Shown: positions 1-7,766, counted from the stretch's first letter. The stretch is 17,409 nucleotides of DNA from SZUA-230 sp964581095 (GCA_964581095.1 CAZONK010000045.1:1-17409), one strand, 5' to 3'. Program-made: numbers and translations. Notes: generated by a model not told the origin, from the letters alone.

Positions 1-345
1 ATCAATTTGCGTAAACAAGAATCCAAAATCCTGCTGATTTGTAATGGCACTGGGGTTAATAAAAACCGGAAGGCAGCCATCTTTATGGATCACACGGATC
101 ACCACAGGGTCATTTAGCGAAAACCCTTTAAGATCTACCTGGATAGCTGATGATTTGGGTAAATCAAAAAGTTCAGCTCCATTTACATAGATATTCGTTA
201 TACAGAATGAATTTGATTCTGAAATATATGGGTTTCTAATAAATACATTTTTACCCAGGTAAACACCCTCAAGTGTTATCTCTCCTGCAAATACTACCTG
301 GAAAGAAGCCAGGAAAAAGGCGACAAACCAAATCCGTTTTCTCAT
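1..345 (-). CDS. Small secreted protein of unknown function, N-terminal part (runs off left edge)
   Basis: An open frame read on the minus strand from ATG at 345 has 115 codons without a stop and leaves the window at position 1, so the C-terminus is missing. Residues 1-18 form a clear signal peptide: MRKR, then a hydrophobic stretch ending ...VVFA with cleavage before GEITL. The mature part starts with a short beta-rich segment containing GVYLGKNVFIRNPY, then VNGAELFDL and VIRVIHKDGCLPVFINP. It resembles a small secreted family I associate with Bacteroidota, with a GKN-x-x-x-x-NP motif and a conserved HKDGC-type segment, but I know no function for it. It is transcribed away from the sulfatase remnant at 602-921. 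I see no convincing promoter upstream. Confidence 0.7.
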   Translation of the reverse strand, partial: MRKRIWFVAFFLASFQVVFAGEITLEGVYLGKNVFIRNPYISESNSFCITNIYVNGAELFDLPKSSAIQVDLKGFSLNDPVVIRVIHKDGCLPVFINPSAITNQQDFGFLFTQID

Positions 346-601
346 TACATTTCAATTTCCGACATAAATCCCGAATAGACAATTCAGATGGAATTTTTAT
401 TGCATTAAAACAGTCGATCGACCCCATGTACTCGAAAGTCTTAATTAATCGAACTACAGTAGGCTCACATCAATCAAAATACTGATTTTTATCATTTAAT
501 GTTAAAGGAATTTCCTTCAACTTTATTACTCCAATGATTTCGAATTTATTGTGACTGCTTTACTGTCATGCCAATATTTTTATTACTTGAATGTAGTTAA
601 G
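346..601. other. Intergenic region without a recognisable gene
   Basis: These 256 bases separate the minus-strand secreted-protein gene from the sulfatase remnant. A 70-codon open frame crosses 273-485, but it overlaps the minus gene and has low-complexity, non-protein-like composition, so I treat it as chance. A 10-bp palindrome, GTCGATCGAC, lies at 413-422. No complete TTTG/TAnnTTTG promoter pair is evident on either strand. Confidence 0.4.
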
Positions 602-921
602 ATGAAGAAGAAAAAATTGCAAATTGTACGATGATATAGGTATGACAAATATCAGCGCATACAGCAATGGTTTGATGGGTTATAAAACACCCAATATTGA
701 CCGCATCGCTAATGAAGGAATGATGTTCACTGACCATTACGCTGAGCAAAGCTGCACTGCAGGTCGTTCAGCATTTATTACCGGCCAGTCGGTATTTCGC
801 TCCGGCCTGAGTAAAGTGGAATACCTGGTTCCAGGCAGGGTTTGAGTGCTGAGGATCCAACAATTGCTGAGCAATTAAAAGGTATGGGTTATGCCACTGC
901 GCAGTTTGGTAAAAAATCATC
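602..921 (+). pseudogene. Arylsulfatase remnant, N-terminal ~105 codons with three frame breaks
   Basis: This is the decayed 5' end of a sulfatase gene. The segment at 627-818 reads DDIGMTNISAYSNG, TPNIDRIANEG, then SCTAGRSAFITGQ. The last is the sulfatase signature whose Cys (codon 753-755) would be converted to formylglycine (C-x-A-x-R). The frame breaks near 819. Adding one base in the GG at 818-819 restores V-G-I-P-G-S-R-Q followed by GLSAEDPTIAEQLKGMGYATAQFGK (839-912). A further one-base shift in the A-run at 911-916 recovers the second sulfatase signature, GKNHL. The start is also broken: ATG at 602 hits TGA after ten codons, while the conserved DDIG lies in another frame. Sulfatases are usually 450-600 residues, so about 80% of the gene is gone. 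A non-functional gene is the simplest reading. Confidence 0.85.
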
Positions 922-1028
922 TGATGATAAAACTGATTTGTTGCTTTACGGATCAGAAATCGGGCTATTGTTCCGTTTCTAAGCAGAAAATATCCATTGA
1001 ATCCTAAAGTAAGATGTGAAAGGAGGTC

Positions 1029-2264
1029 TTACTCAAACCGTAATGATTCAATCGGGTCAACCTTTGATGCTTTGTACGCGGGATAGTATCCAGAAATTAA
1101 CCCAACCACAACACATATTGCAAAACCAACAAAAATCCAGATCCATGGTATAACAAATGAACCCGGACTTATCAGATTCGATATCATATTGCCAATACCA
1201 ATTCCCATGATAACACCCAGAATACCCCCAAGTAATGTAACTACAATTGCTTCAATAAGAAACTGTTGCCTTATTTTAAGCGGAGAGGCACCCAGTGCTT
1301 TTCTTATGCCAATTTCCCTTGTCCTCTCCGTAACAGAAACCATCATAATGTTCATAAGACCGATAGATGCGCCTAAAAGGGTAATAAATCCAATACCAAA
1401 TCCACCAATTCGAAGATAGCCTGTAATCTCGTCAAGCTCTTCGGCCAGGGATTGGCTCCTTCTAAGTTCAAATGAATCGTCTTCACCGATCGGATCACGG
1501 CGAATCGACCGCATCAAGCCCCTGGCTTCACTCATTGCATACTCCATATTCACAGGGTTTTCAATTCCCACATCCAACGTATATCTTAATACCCGACCGC
1601 CTGACGCTCCCCGGGCATTTTGTACAGGTACAATGATCCGTCGATCCGCTCCTCCCCCTTCCAAAGCACCACGTTTATCAAGCACACCAATTATCTTGTA
1701 CTTATTACCAACTACAGTTATACTGCCATTCAAAGCTTCTTCATCATCTTCAAACAGCACATCCACTATCTCTGTTCCTACAATTGCTACGTAAGATCCA
1801 TATCGGATTTCAATGGGTGAAAAATTACGCCCTCTATCAATGTTTAATCCTTCGATCACAATATAATGCTCATTTCCGCCAACAAGGCCCACGTTAGGAT
1901 TTGTCTTTTTAGATCTTCGTTTTGCTTCTGCAATACCTGTAACCCATGTACTGATGCTTACATTCGCCGGGACTTTAAAAAGATTTTTGAACTTACGGGC
2001 TTCTTTGTAGGTAATCACCGGGTATACTTTTTCCTTTATACCTTTCTGTTGTCCCCTCCTGGTAGAAATAGATCGGATTTCAAATGAATTTACACCAAGG
2101 TTCGAAAAACTGTCTGTAATCGAAGCCTGGATGCCATCAATTGCTGTTAAAATACCCACCAGGGATGAGATACCTATAGCGATAATGAGCGCGGTAAGGA
2201 TGGATCGCAACAAGTTTGCCTGTATAGACCGGATACCTTCAGCAATATTTGTGGCAATATTCAT
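1029..2264 (-). CDS. MacB/FtsX-family ABC transporter permease
   Basis: This 411-residue protein has the full architecture of a MacB-type permease. A first transmembrane helix lies at about residues 18-40 (SILTALIIAIGISSLVGIL). A large extracytoplasmic MacB periplasmic-core domain spans about 45-250. The C-terminal FtsX domain has three helices at about 283-305, 333-360 and 370-395. The cytoplasmic motif TREIGIRKALGAS (about 313-325), typical of this family, contacts the ATPase. The length is normal and the start ATG at 2264 gives the expected short N-terminus. Such permeases work with an ATP-binding subunit to move or release envelope substrates, peptides or lipoproteins by mechanotransmission; the substrate cannot be read from sequence. 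No ATPase gene is adjacent, so the partner must be encoded elsewhere or beyond the window. Confidence 0.93.
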   Translation of the reverse strand: MNIATNIAEGIRSIQANLLRSILTALIIAIGISSLVGILTAIDGIQASITDSFSNLGVNSFEIRSISTRRGQQKGIKEKVYPVITYKEARKFKNLFKVPANVSISTWVTGIAEAKRRSKKTNPNVGLVGGNEHYIVIEGLNIDRGRNFSPIEIRYGSYVAIVGTEIVDVLFEDDEEALNGSITVVGNKYKIIGVLDKRGALEGGGADRRIIVPVQNARGASGGRVLRYTLDVGIENPVNMEYAMSEARGLMRSIRRDPIGEDDSFELRRSQSLAEELDEITGYLRIGGFGIGFITLLGASIGLMNIMMVSVTERTREIGIRKALGASPLKIRQQFLIEAIVVTLLGGILGVIMGIGIGNMISNLISPGSFVIPWIWIFVGFAICVVVGLISGYYPAYKASKVDPIESLRFE

Positions 2265-2305
2265 ACAATTGAGTTTTTAAGCTGACCTTCTCATCGAAGT
2301 TAAAG

Positions 2306-2313
2306 CAAAGATT
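2306..2313 (-). promoter_or_regulatory. Possible -7 box for the ABC permease
   Basis: On the minus strand AATCTTTG matches seven of eight positions of the Bacteroidota -7 consensus TAnnTTTG. It lies about 42 bases before the permease ATG at 2264. No TTTG-type -33 element is seen at the usual spacing, so this is weak. Confidence 0.25.
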
Positions 2314-2351
2314 GTGTTTTTTGTGATTATTTTGAATGAAAGGATGTTACA

Positions 2352-2385
2352 TTGTATGAACGGTTTAAACTAACCTTTCATACAA
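2352..2385. promoter_or_regulatory. 14-bp inverted repeat in the divergent promoter region, candidate operator
   Basis: The left arm TTGTATGAACGGTT (2352-2365) and right arm AACCTTTCATACAA (2372-2385) pair at 13 of 14 positions around the 6-base spacer TAAACT. The single mismatch is at 2361/2376. It lies between divergently transcribed genes, where no terminator is needed, and about 30 bases upstream of a -7-like box for the + strand operon. This fits a dimeric regulator site better than a terminator. There is no T-tract directly after either arm. Confidence 0.6.
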
Positions 2386-2413
2386 ATTATAAAACCTGTT
2401 GTATTATTTAACG

Positions 2414-2421
2414 TAATTTTG
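2414..2421 (+). promoter_or_regulatory. Bacteroidota-type -7 box upstream of the kinase-cyclase operon
   Basis: TAATTTTG is an exact match to TAnnTTTG and lies 26 bases before the preferred ATG at 2448. Transcription would start near 2428, giving a leader of about 20 bases. The expected TTTG -33 element is absent at the usual distance. An activator bound at the inverted repeat 2352-2385 could compensate; that is inference. Confidence 0.4.
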
Positions 2422-2447
2422 ATAGGGGGCCTGTTTAAATGTGCCTT

Positions 2448-3713
2448 ATGAATAAATCATTATTAATCATACTAATTTCCCTTTTCTCTCTTGGGTATAC
2501 TCGTTCAAGCAGTATTCTTATCCCTATGGATGAAAATCAATCCAACCACTTGAAAGCCTATGGAATTGCTTTCTGGGTACTTGAAAATGAAATAGAAGTT
2601 GAATGGCTTCTTAATTTCCGGGGTGGTAGCTTCATGTTTAAATATTATCAAAAGTTTGAAAATGAATTGATAATAAGGGGTGTTAGTTATGAGGTAGTCA
2701 GCGATGCACAGGCTAATCAGGTGATCGCAACAATTGCAAGTCCCTCCTCAAATATGGACATTATGCGTCTTGAAAAATTTCCGAAGATTGCAGTTTATTC
2801 TCCAAAAAGTAAACAGCCCTGGGATGACGCCGTCACACTGGTATTGTCTTACGCTGAAATTCCTTACGAAGTAATCTTTGATGATGAAGTGATGTATAAG
2901 GAACTTCCAACTTATGACTGGTTGCATCTTCATCACGAAGATTTCACAGGACAGTACGGAAAATTCTATAGAAACTTTGGTAATGTACCGTGGTACCAAC
3001 AACAGCAGAGGGAGTTTGAAGCTTCAGCAAGAAAGCACGGGTTCACAAAAGTTTCTGAATTAAAACATGCTGTTGTTGAAAATATTAGAGATTATGTAGC
3101 TGGAGGTGGGTTTTTATTTGCAATGTGCAGCGCTACAGATACGTACGACATCACGCTGGCTGCAGATGGTACCGACATAATAGGTAGGATTTATGATGGA
3201 GACCCTATGAACCCCCGTGCACAACAACTTTTGGATTATTCCAGAACATTTGCATTTACCAACTTTGTGATATCACGAAATCCGCTGGAATACGAGTTCT
3301 CAAGTATTGATAACAATCCACAGGAACGAGGGGGATTGAGCGAGGCGAATGATTACTTCAAGTTGTTTGAATTTTCAGCCAAATGGGATCCCATCCCTAC
3401 CATGCTCACTCAAAACCATACCCGTAGCATAAAAGGTTTTATGGGACAAACTACAGCCTACAAAAAGCAACTTGTGAAGCCGGACGTTGTCATTATGGGT
3501 GAGAACAAATCAATAAATGAAGCAAAATACATTCATGGCATCTATGGAAAAGGATTCTGGACATTTTATGGTGGCCATGATCCCGAAGACTATAAGCACC
3601 ATGTAGGAGAAGAACCAACAGACCTAAACATACACCCTAATTCTCCGGGATACAGGTTGATACTTAACAACATCCTGTTTCCTGCAGCAAAAAAGAAGAA
3701 ACAAAAAACCTGA
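2448..3713 (+). CDS. Conserved secreted Bacteroidota protein, often mislabelled asparagine synthetase B
   Basis: The protein has 421 residues from ATG 2448, or 424 from ATG 2439. I prefer 2448 because MNKSLLIILISLFSLGYTRSS is then a compact signal peptide. Conserved stretches include LIPMDENQ.NHLKAYG, GVSYEVVSDAQAN, PKIAVYSPKSKQPWDDAV, DWLHLHHEDFTGQYGKF, GGGFLFAMCSATDTYD (Cys about 227), GFMGQTTAYKK and GKGFWTFYGGHDPEDY, plus a C-terminus ending FPAAKKKKQKT. From memory, close relatives across Bacteroidota are labelled asparagine synthetase B. I see neither the N-terminal Cys amidotransferase domain nor the SGGxDS PP-loop of that enzyme, so the label is unsupported. The alternation of strands with a glycine-rich turn before Cys suggests a class I glutamine-amidotransferase-like or ThuA-like fold; that is inference. 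It starts the operon, 17 bases before the histidine kinase gene. The true function is unknown. Confidence 0.85.
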   Translation: MNKSLLIILISLFSLGYTRSSSILIPMDENQSNHLKAYGIAFWVLENEIEVEWLLNFRGGSFMFKYYQKFENELIIRGVSYEVVSDAQANQVIATIASPSSNMDIMRLEKFPKIAVYSPKSKQPWDDAVTLVLSYAEIPYEVIFDDEVMYKELPTYDWLHLHHEDFTGQYGKFYRNFGNVPWYQQQQREFEASARKHGFTKVSELKHAVVENIRDYVAGGGFLFAMCSATDTYDITLAADGTDIIGRIYDGDPMNPRAQQLLDYSRTFAFTNFVISRNPLEYEFSSIDNNPQERGGLSEANDYFKLFEFSAKWDPIPTMLTQNHTRSIKGFMGQTTAYKKQLVKPDVVIMGENKSINEAKYIHGIYGKGFWTFYGGHDPEDYKHHVGEEPTDLNIHPNSPGYRLILNNILFPAAKKKKQKT

Positions 3714-3730
3714 AATACTGAGCAACGCAT

Positions 3731-6685
3731 ATGGATAATCCTGTTCAAGATCTGTTTGAACATTTGTTCGAGACATCCTCTGATTCCCGGCTTGTAATCT
3801 GTAACAATGAAATAGAGCATTTCAATAAAAAAGCTGTTGAACTTTTTTCAATTGCCCCAAACAAATTTGTGCATAGTTCCCCATTCAGTCACTCGCCTGA
3901 ATTCCAACCTAATGGTGAGCGATCGGATAAAATGAGCGAAAACCTGCTCCTTGAAACAACTACATTGGGCAGTGCGCGTTTCGAATGGCTCCACCTGATT
4001 AATAACAAGGATGTATGGACAGAATATATTCTCGACAAAGTAAATCACAAGGGGAAAGACTGTATTCACGCTTCAATTCGGGAAATAGGGGAATACAAAG
4101 AGCGGCATATTCGAACCAACCAAAGGATCGAACGCCTGATAAATCAAACACAGGCGCTTACTGAACTCTCGGAAATGGAATCAGATTCTGGTTTTTCGCT
4201 AGATAAATTTTTTGTGAAACTTTGCGATATAACTTCTGAAACCCTTCGTGCGCGGCAAGTAAGTATCTGGGAGATTGATAACAATAAAAAAGTACATTTA
4301 TCTGCCTCCAATTCGATTGCCAAAAAAAATAATCAGAGAATTGATAAACATTATAACATCAAAGAATTTCCAAGGTTTTATCAATCACTCCTTGAACACA
4401 CAATCCTGGTAATAAATGATTCAAATAAAGAACCCCGGATAAACGAACTGAAAAATGTATTCCACAGGGACAAATCCTACAAGAGTGCAGTAATTGTGAC
4501 TCCACTATTGAATGAAGGGTTTTTACATGGGTTTATCTGGATAGAATGCCCTGATGAAATCCGGAGATGGGAACTTGAGGAAAGATCCTTTGCTTCTTCT
4601 TTGGGTGAAATGATTTCCAAGCATATTGGGGCTGATCAAAAACAAAAAGCCGAACGAATTCTTCTCGAAAAAGAAAAATTATTTAAGGCCCTTATTGATC
4701 AATCTCTTGACGTTGTATGTATTTTGGATGCGAATGGAATAATAACTTACCAATCGCCATCATTCGAAAAAGTCCTGGGGTATCCCCAAAAAACCCTGAT
4801 AGGAAATAACAGCGCAAACCTCATTCATCCAAAAGATATTCTACGCCTGAAAGTTCAATTTTTGAAATTAATTTCCAATCCAAAATCTGATAATTCATTT
4901 ACCTTCAGGGCAATACACCGTAACGGAAACTGGCGATATATTGAAGCACTCGCCAGAAATCTACTTTCAGACAAAGAGATTGATGGTATTGTAGTGAACT
5001 TCAGGGATATAACCGAAAGGATTGCCTTTCAAGAAGAACTGCGCTCAAAAGAAAGTTACTATCGTGCTTTGATTGAAAAATCAATGGAAGTAACTGCAAT
5101 CAGAGATGCTGCAGGTATCGCTAATTATATTTCACCATCTATTAGCACAGTTTTTGGAATAAAAGATACGGATATTATCAACAAATCAATTTTTGATTTA
5201 GTATATAAAGATGATCTTGAACAAACACGAAAGGATTGGGAGTTCATCATTAAAAACCCAGGAACACCTCTCCGGTTCGACCGCCGTATCGTTCTTCCTA
5301 ATGGAGATATTCGATTTATTGAAGGTACTTCGAGAAATTTGGTAGATGATAAAACCATCCAGGGAGTAATTACCAATTTCAGGGACATTACAGCAAAAAG
5401 AGATGCTGAAAATGCACTTATTGAAAGTCAAATGCGCCTCGAAGGAATTATCTCTTCAGCAATGGATGCCATCATTACAGTTGATAGCGAACAACGAATA
5501 GTACTTTTCAATACTGCTGCTGAAAAAATGTTTGACCACCATGCATTTGAAATTTTTGGTGAACCAGTAAATAAATTAATTCCGGGGAGTATTCATGAAT
5601 TTGAAAAAGAACATGGTAGTATGGATGATACACCGGTTACCACCCGTAGAATGGATCCTGCAAATGATGCCCCTTACCTGTTGGGTGTAAAGTCTAATGG
5701 AACCCCCTTTCCGATTGATGCATCCATCTCCCGGCAGGAAATTGATAATGAGTTGTTCTTCACAACAATTATCAGGGATATATCTGAGCAAATAAAATCT
5801 GAAGATGTCCTGAAAAATTATTCAAAAAACCTTGAAAAAGAGGTTAAAAAAAGAACAAGGGAACTAAAGAATAAAAACAATAAATTAAATGCAACGCTTA
5901 AAGAGCTTAAGGATACGCAGGAGCAGCTCATTGAAAGTGAAAAAATGGCTTCCCTTGGCCAACTCACTGCAGGAATTGCCCATGAAATTAACAATCCAAT
6001 CAATTTTGTATCCTCCACTATCACACCCTTGAAGCGTGACTTTGGTGAGATTCGTGAAATACTGTACGACAGATTAAAGAACGGATCTGCAAAAAATAGT
6101 AAAGTTGAAGAAAAAGAAGTGAAGTTTTTATTTACTGAAATGGGCGAATTACTTGAGAGCATTGAAGAAGGTGCAAAACGAACAAAAAATATCGTGCTAG
6201 GCCTGAGAAATTTCTCAAGAATGGATGAAAACACATTTAAAAATATAAATATCCATGATGGCCTGGATTCAACTTTCATGTTATTAAAAAGTAAACTGAA
6301 GGGATTGATAACCGTAGAAAAAAATTATGGCGATTTACCGCTAATTGAATGCCTGCCGGGCAAAGTGAACCAGGTATTTATGAACATAATTTCAAATGCT
6401 ATTCAGGCGATTGATAAAAAAGGTAAGATAAAAGTTAGAACCTGGTTAAAAGATAATAAACATGTTTTAATTGAGATTACAGATTCAGGCTCAGGAATGA
6501 CAAAAGAAACAGCAAAGCGTATCTTTGAACCATTCTTTACCACTAAGGACGTGGGGATCGGTACGGGATTGGGCCTATCAATCACTTACGGTATTATCGA
6601 GGACCACGGAGGTTCCATTGAAGTAAAAAGTAAAATTGGAAAAGGGACAACATTTGTAATTTCACTCCCAGTTCGCCAACTTTAG
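3731..6685 (+). CDS. Soluble multi-PAS/GAF sensor histidine kinase
   Basis: A 984-residue hybrid sensor with no transmembrane segment, hence probably cytosolic. The domain order is a PAS domain at about 8-125 (SPEFQPNGERS motif), GAF at about 155-305, PAS at about 313-436, PAS at about 440-563, and PAS at about 567-695. A coiled coil follows at about 696-738, then the HisKA dimerisation domain and the HATPase_c domain to the C-terminus. The phosphoacceptor is His751 in GQLTAGIAHEINNPIN. The ATPase shows the N box (Asn885, Asn889 in MNIISNAIQAI), the G1 box DSGSGM from Asp918, the F box EPFFTTK and the G2 box GTGLGLS (944-950). All catalytic elements are intact. The last PAS has SIHEFEKEHGS, aligning with the region that holds the haem-ligating His in FixL, but many non-haem PAS domains share it. 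No receiver domain is fused. The response regulator starts 7 bases downstream and is the likely partner. Signals sensed are unknown. Confidence 0.95.
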   Translation: MDNPVQDLFEHLFETSSDSRLVICNNEIEHFNKKAVELFSIAPNKFVHSSPFSHSPEFQPNGERSDKMSENLLLETTTLGSARFEWLHLINNKDVWTEYILDKVNHKGKDCIHASIREIGEYKERHIRTNQRIERLINQTQALTELSEMESDSGFSLDKFFVKLCDITSETLRARQVSIWEIDNNKKVHLSASNSIAKKNNQRIDKHYNIKEFPRFYQSLLEHTILVINDSNKEPRINELKNVFHRDKSYKSAVIVTPLLNEGFLHGFIWIECPDEIRRWELEERSFASSLGEMISKHIGADQKQKAERILLEKEKLFKALIDQSLDVVCILDANGIITYQSPSFEKVLGYPQKTLIGNNSANLIHPKDILRLKVQFLKLISNPKSDNSFTFRAIHRNGNWRYIEALARNLLSDKEIDGIVVNFRDITERIAFQEELRSKESYYRALIEKSMEVTAIRDAAGIANYISPSISTVFGIKDTDIINKSIFDLVYKDDLEQTRKDWEFIIKNPGTPLRFDRRIVLPNGDIRFIEGTSRNLVDDKTIQGVITNFRDITAKRDAENALIESQMRLEGIISSAMDAIITVDSEQRIVLFNTAAEKMFDHHAFEIFGEPVNKLIPGSIHEFEKEHGSMDDTPVTTRRMDPANDAPYLLGVKSNGTPFPIDASISRQEIDNELFFTTIIRDISEQIKSEDVLKNYSKNLEKEVKKRTRELKNKNNKLNATLKELKDTQEQLIESEKMASLGQLTAGIAHEINNPINFVSSTITPLKRDFGEIREILYDRLKNGSAKNSKVEEKEVKFLFTEMGELLESIEEGAKRTKNIVLGLRNFSRMDENTFKNINIHDGLDSTFMLLKSKLKGLITVEKNYGDLPLIECLPGKVNQVFMNIISNAIQAIDKKGKIKVRTWLKDNKHVLIEITDSGSGMTKETAKRIFEPFFTTKDVGIGTGLGLSITYGIIEDHGGSIEVKSKIGKGTTFVISLPVRQL

Positions 6686-6692
6686 GGCATAA

Positions 6693-7766
6693 ATGGCTAA
6701 GGATTACAAAATTTTATTCGTTGATGACGAAGGGTATAACCTGGTTGCTTTTAAAGCCACTTTTCGGAAAGAATATGATATCCTGACCGCAAGCAGCGGA
6801 AAAGAAGCGCTGAAGTTACTTCGGAAACATGAAATTGGCCTGATCATAACAGATCAGCGTATGCCTGAAATGACCGGTGTTGAATTACTGGAAAAAATTG
6901 TACCTGAGTTTCCGGAGGTAATTCGTATAATCCTCACCGGTTATAGCGACGTAGAAGCCATCATTAATGCCATCAACAACGGACAGGTATTCCGCTATAT
7001 AACCAAGCCATGGGATGAAGTGGAGTTAAAGATGACCATTGAAAATGCCCGGGAACTTTATTCACTCCAGATAAAAAACAAAGAACTCATCTATCAGTTT
7101 CAGCAAAAAGTTACCGAACAGGACCAAGTCCTAAAACTGTTTCAGAAGTATGTTCCGGAAGTAATTGTAAAACAGACTTTGGAACGAAGTGATTCGAGCA
7201 TATTTGAGGGTGAAGCAAAATATGTAACGGTACTTTTTAGTGATCTAAGGGGTTTTACACCTATGAGCGAAGCGATGGAACCAAATGAAGTAGTCTCGTT
7301 CCTGAATAGCTATTATTCCATCATGTCGGATATAATTAAAAAACACAACGGGAATGTTATGCAGTTTGTTGGTGACGAAATATTTGCAACATTTGGTGCT
7401 CCACTTGAATTTCCTGATAATGAAAAGAATGCCGTTTATTGTGCTTTGGAAATGATGGAAAGCCTACCTCTTCTTCATGAAGCAAGCGGAAAGAAGCCAC
7501 CAATGGGAATTGGGATCAATGCCGGAGAAGTGATAACAGGAAATATTGGATCTGAAGATCGGATTAACTATAGCGTTACCGGAGATACCGTTAATACTGG
7601 AAAACGGATTGAGATGCTAACAAAAAACCTGTCAAATACTATTTACATAAGCGAGAGCGTGCACAACAAAGTGGAAAAAATCGTAAAAGTTGAAAAAATT
7701 GCCCCACAAATAGTGAAAGGGAAAAAAGAACCGCTGTGTGTTTATAAACTAAATGCTATAAAATAG
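6693..7766 (+). CDS. Response regulator with class III nucleotide cyclase output domain
   Basis: A 357-residue two-domain protein. The N-terminal receiver domain (about 4-120) has the acidic pair Asp11/Asp12, phosphoacceptor Asp54 in TDQRMPEMTG, Thr82 and Lys105 (TKPWD), all intact. A helical linker with coiled-coil character (about 120-170) leads to a class III adenylate/guanylate cyclase catalytic domain (about 172-352). The cyclase has the metal aspartates Asp184 (FSDLRGFT) and Asp228 (FVGDEIFATFG), and the transition-state pair Asn301 and Arg305. The position that is Lys in adenylate cyclases (KxxGD) is Gln224, and the second base-selecting position is Ser294. Activity therefore looks possible but nucleotide choice is uncertain. 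Together with the upstream kinase it forms a phosphorelay that should make a cyclic nucleotide on signal. It is the last gene of the operon. Confidence 0.93.
   Translation: MAKDYKILFVDDEGYNLVAFKATFRKEYDILTASSGKEALKLLRKHEIGLIITDQRMPEMTGVELLEKIVPEFPEVIRIILTGYSDVEAIINAINNGQVFRYITKPWDEVELKMTIENARELYSLQIKNKELIYQFQQKVTEQDQVLKLFQKYVPEVIVKQTLERSDSSIFEGEAKYVTVLFSDLRGFTPMSEAMEPNEVVSFLNSYYSIMSDIIKKHNGNVMQFVGDEIFATFGAPLEFPDNEKNAVYCALEMMESLPLLHEASGKKPPMGIGINAGEVITGNIGSEDRINYSVTGDTVNTGKRIEMLTKNLSNTIYISESVHNKVEKIVKVEKIAPQIVKGKKEPLCVYKLNAIK

Noticed and set aside
413..422. GTCGATCGAC palindrome as a regulator site
   Set aside because: Ten-base palindromes occur by chance at this scale and there is no nearby promoter or second copy.
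273..485. 70-codon + strand open frame as a gene
   Set aside because: It overlaps the signal-peptide region of the minus-strand gene, has no recognisable domain or typical composition, and is not followed by a linked gene.
1008..1033. AGTAAGA/TCTTACT inverted repeat at the end of the permease gene as a terminator
   Set aside because: The stem has only 7 bp with a 12-base loop, low GC and no T-tract, and includes the stop codon itself, so chance is likely.
5560..5640. Last PAS domain as a haem-binding oxygen sensor of the FixL type
   Set aside because: The His in EHGS aligns only loosely with the FixL haem ligand, and many non-haem PAS domains share this pattern.
5818..6279. 153-codon minus-strand open frame as an overlapping gene
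   Set aside because: It lies opposite the well-supported kinase frame, is Ser/Phe/Leu rich as antisense shadows usually are, and shows no domain.
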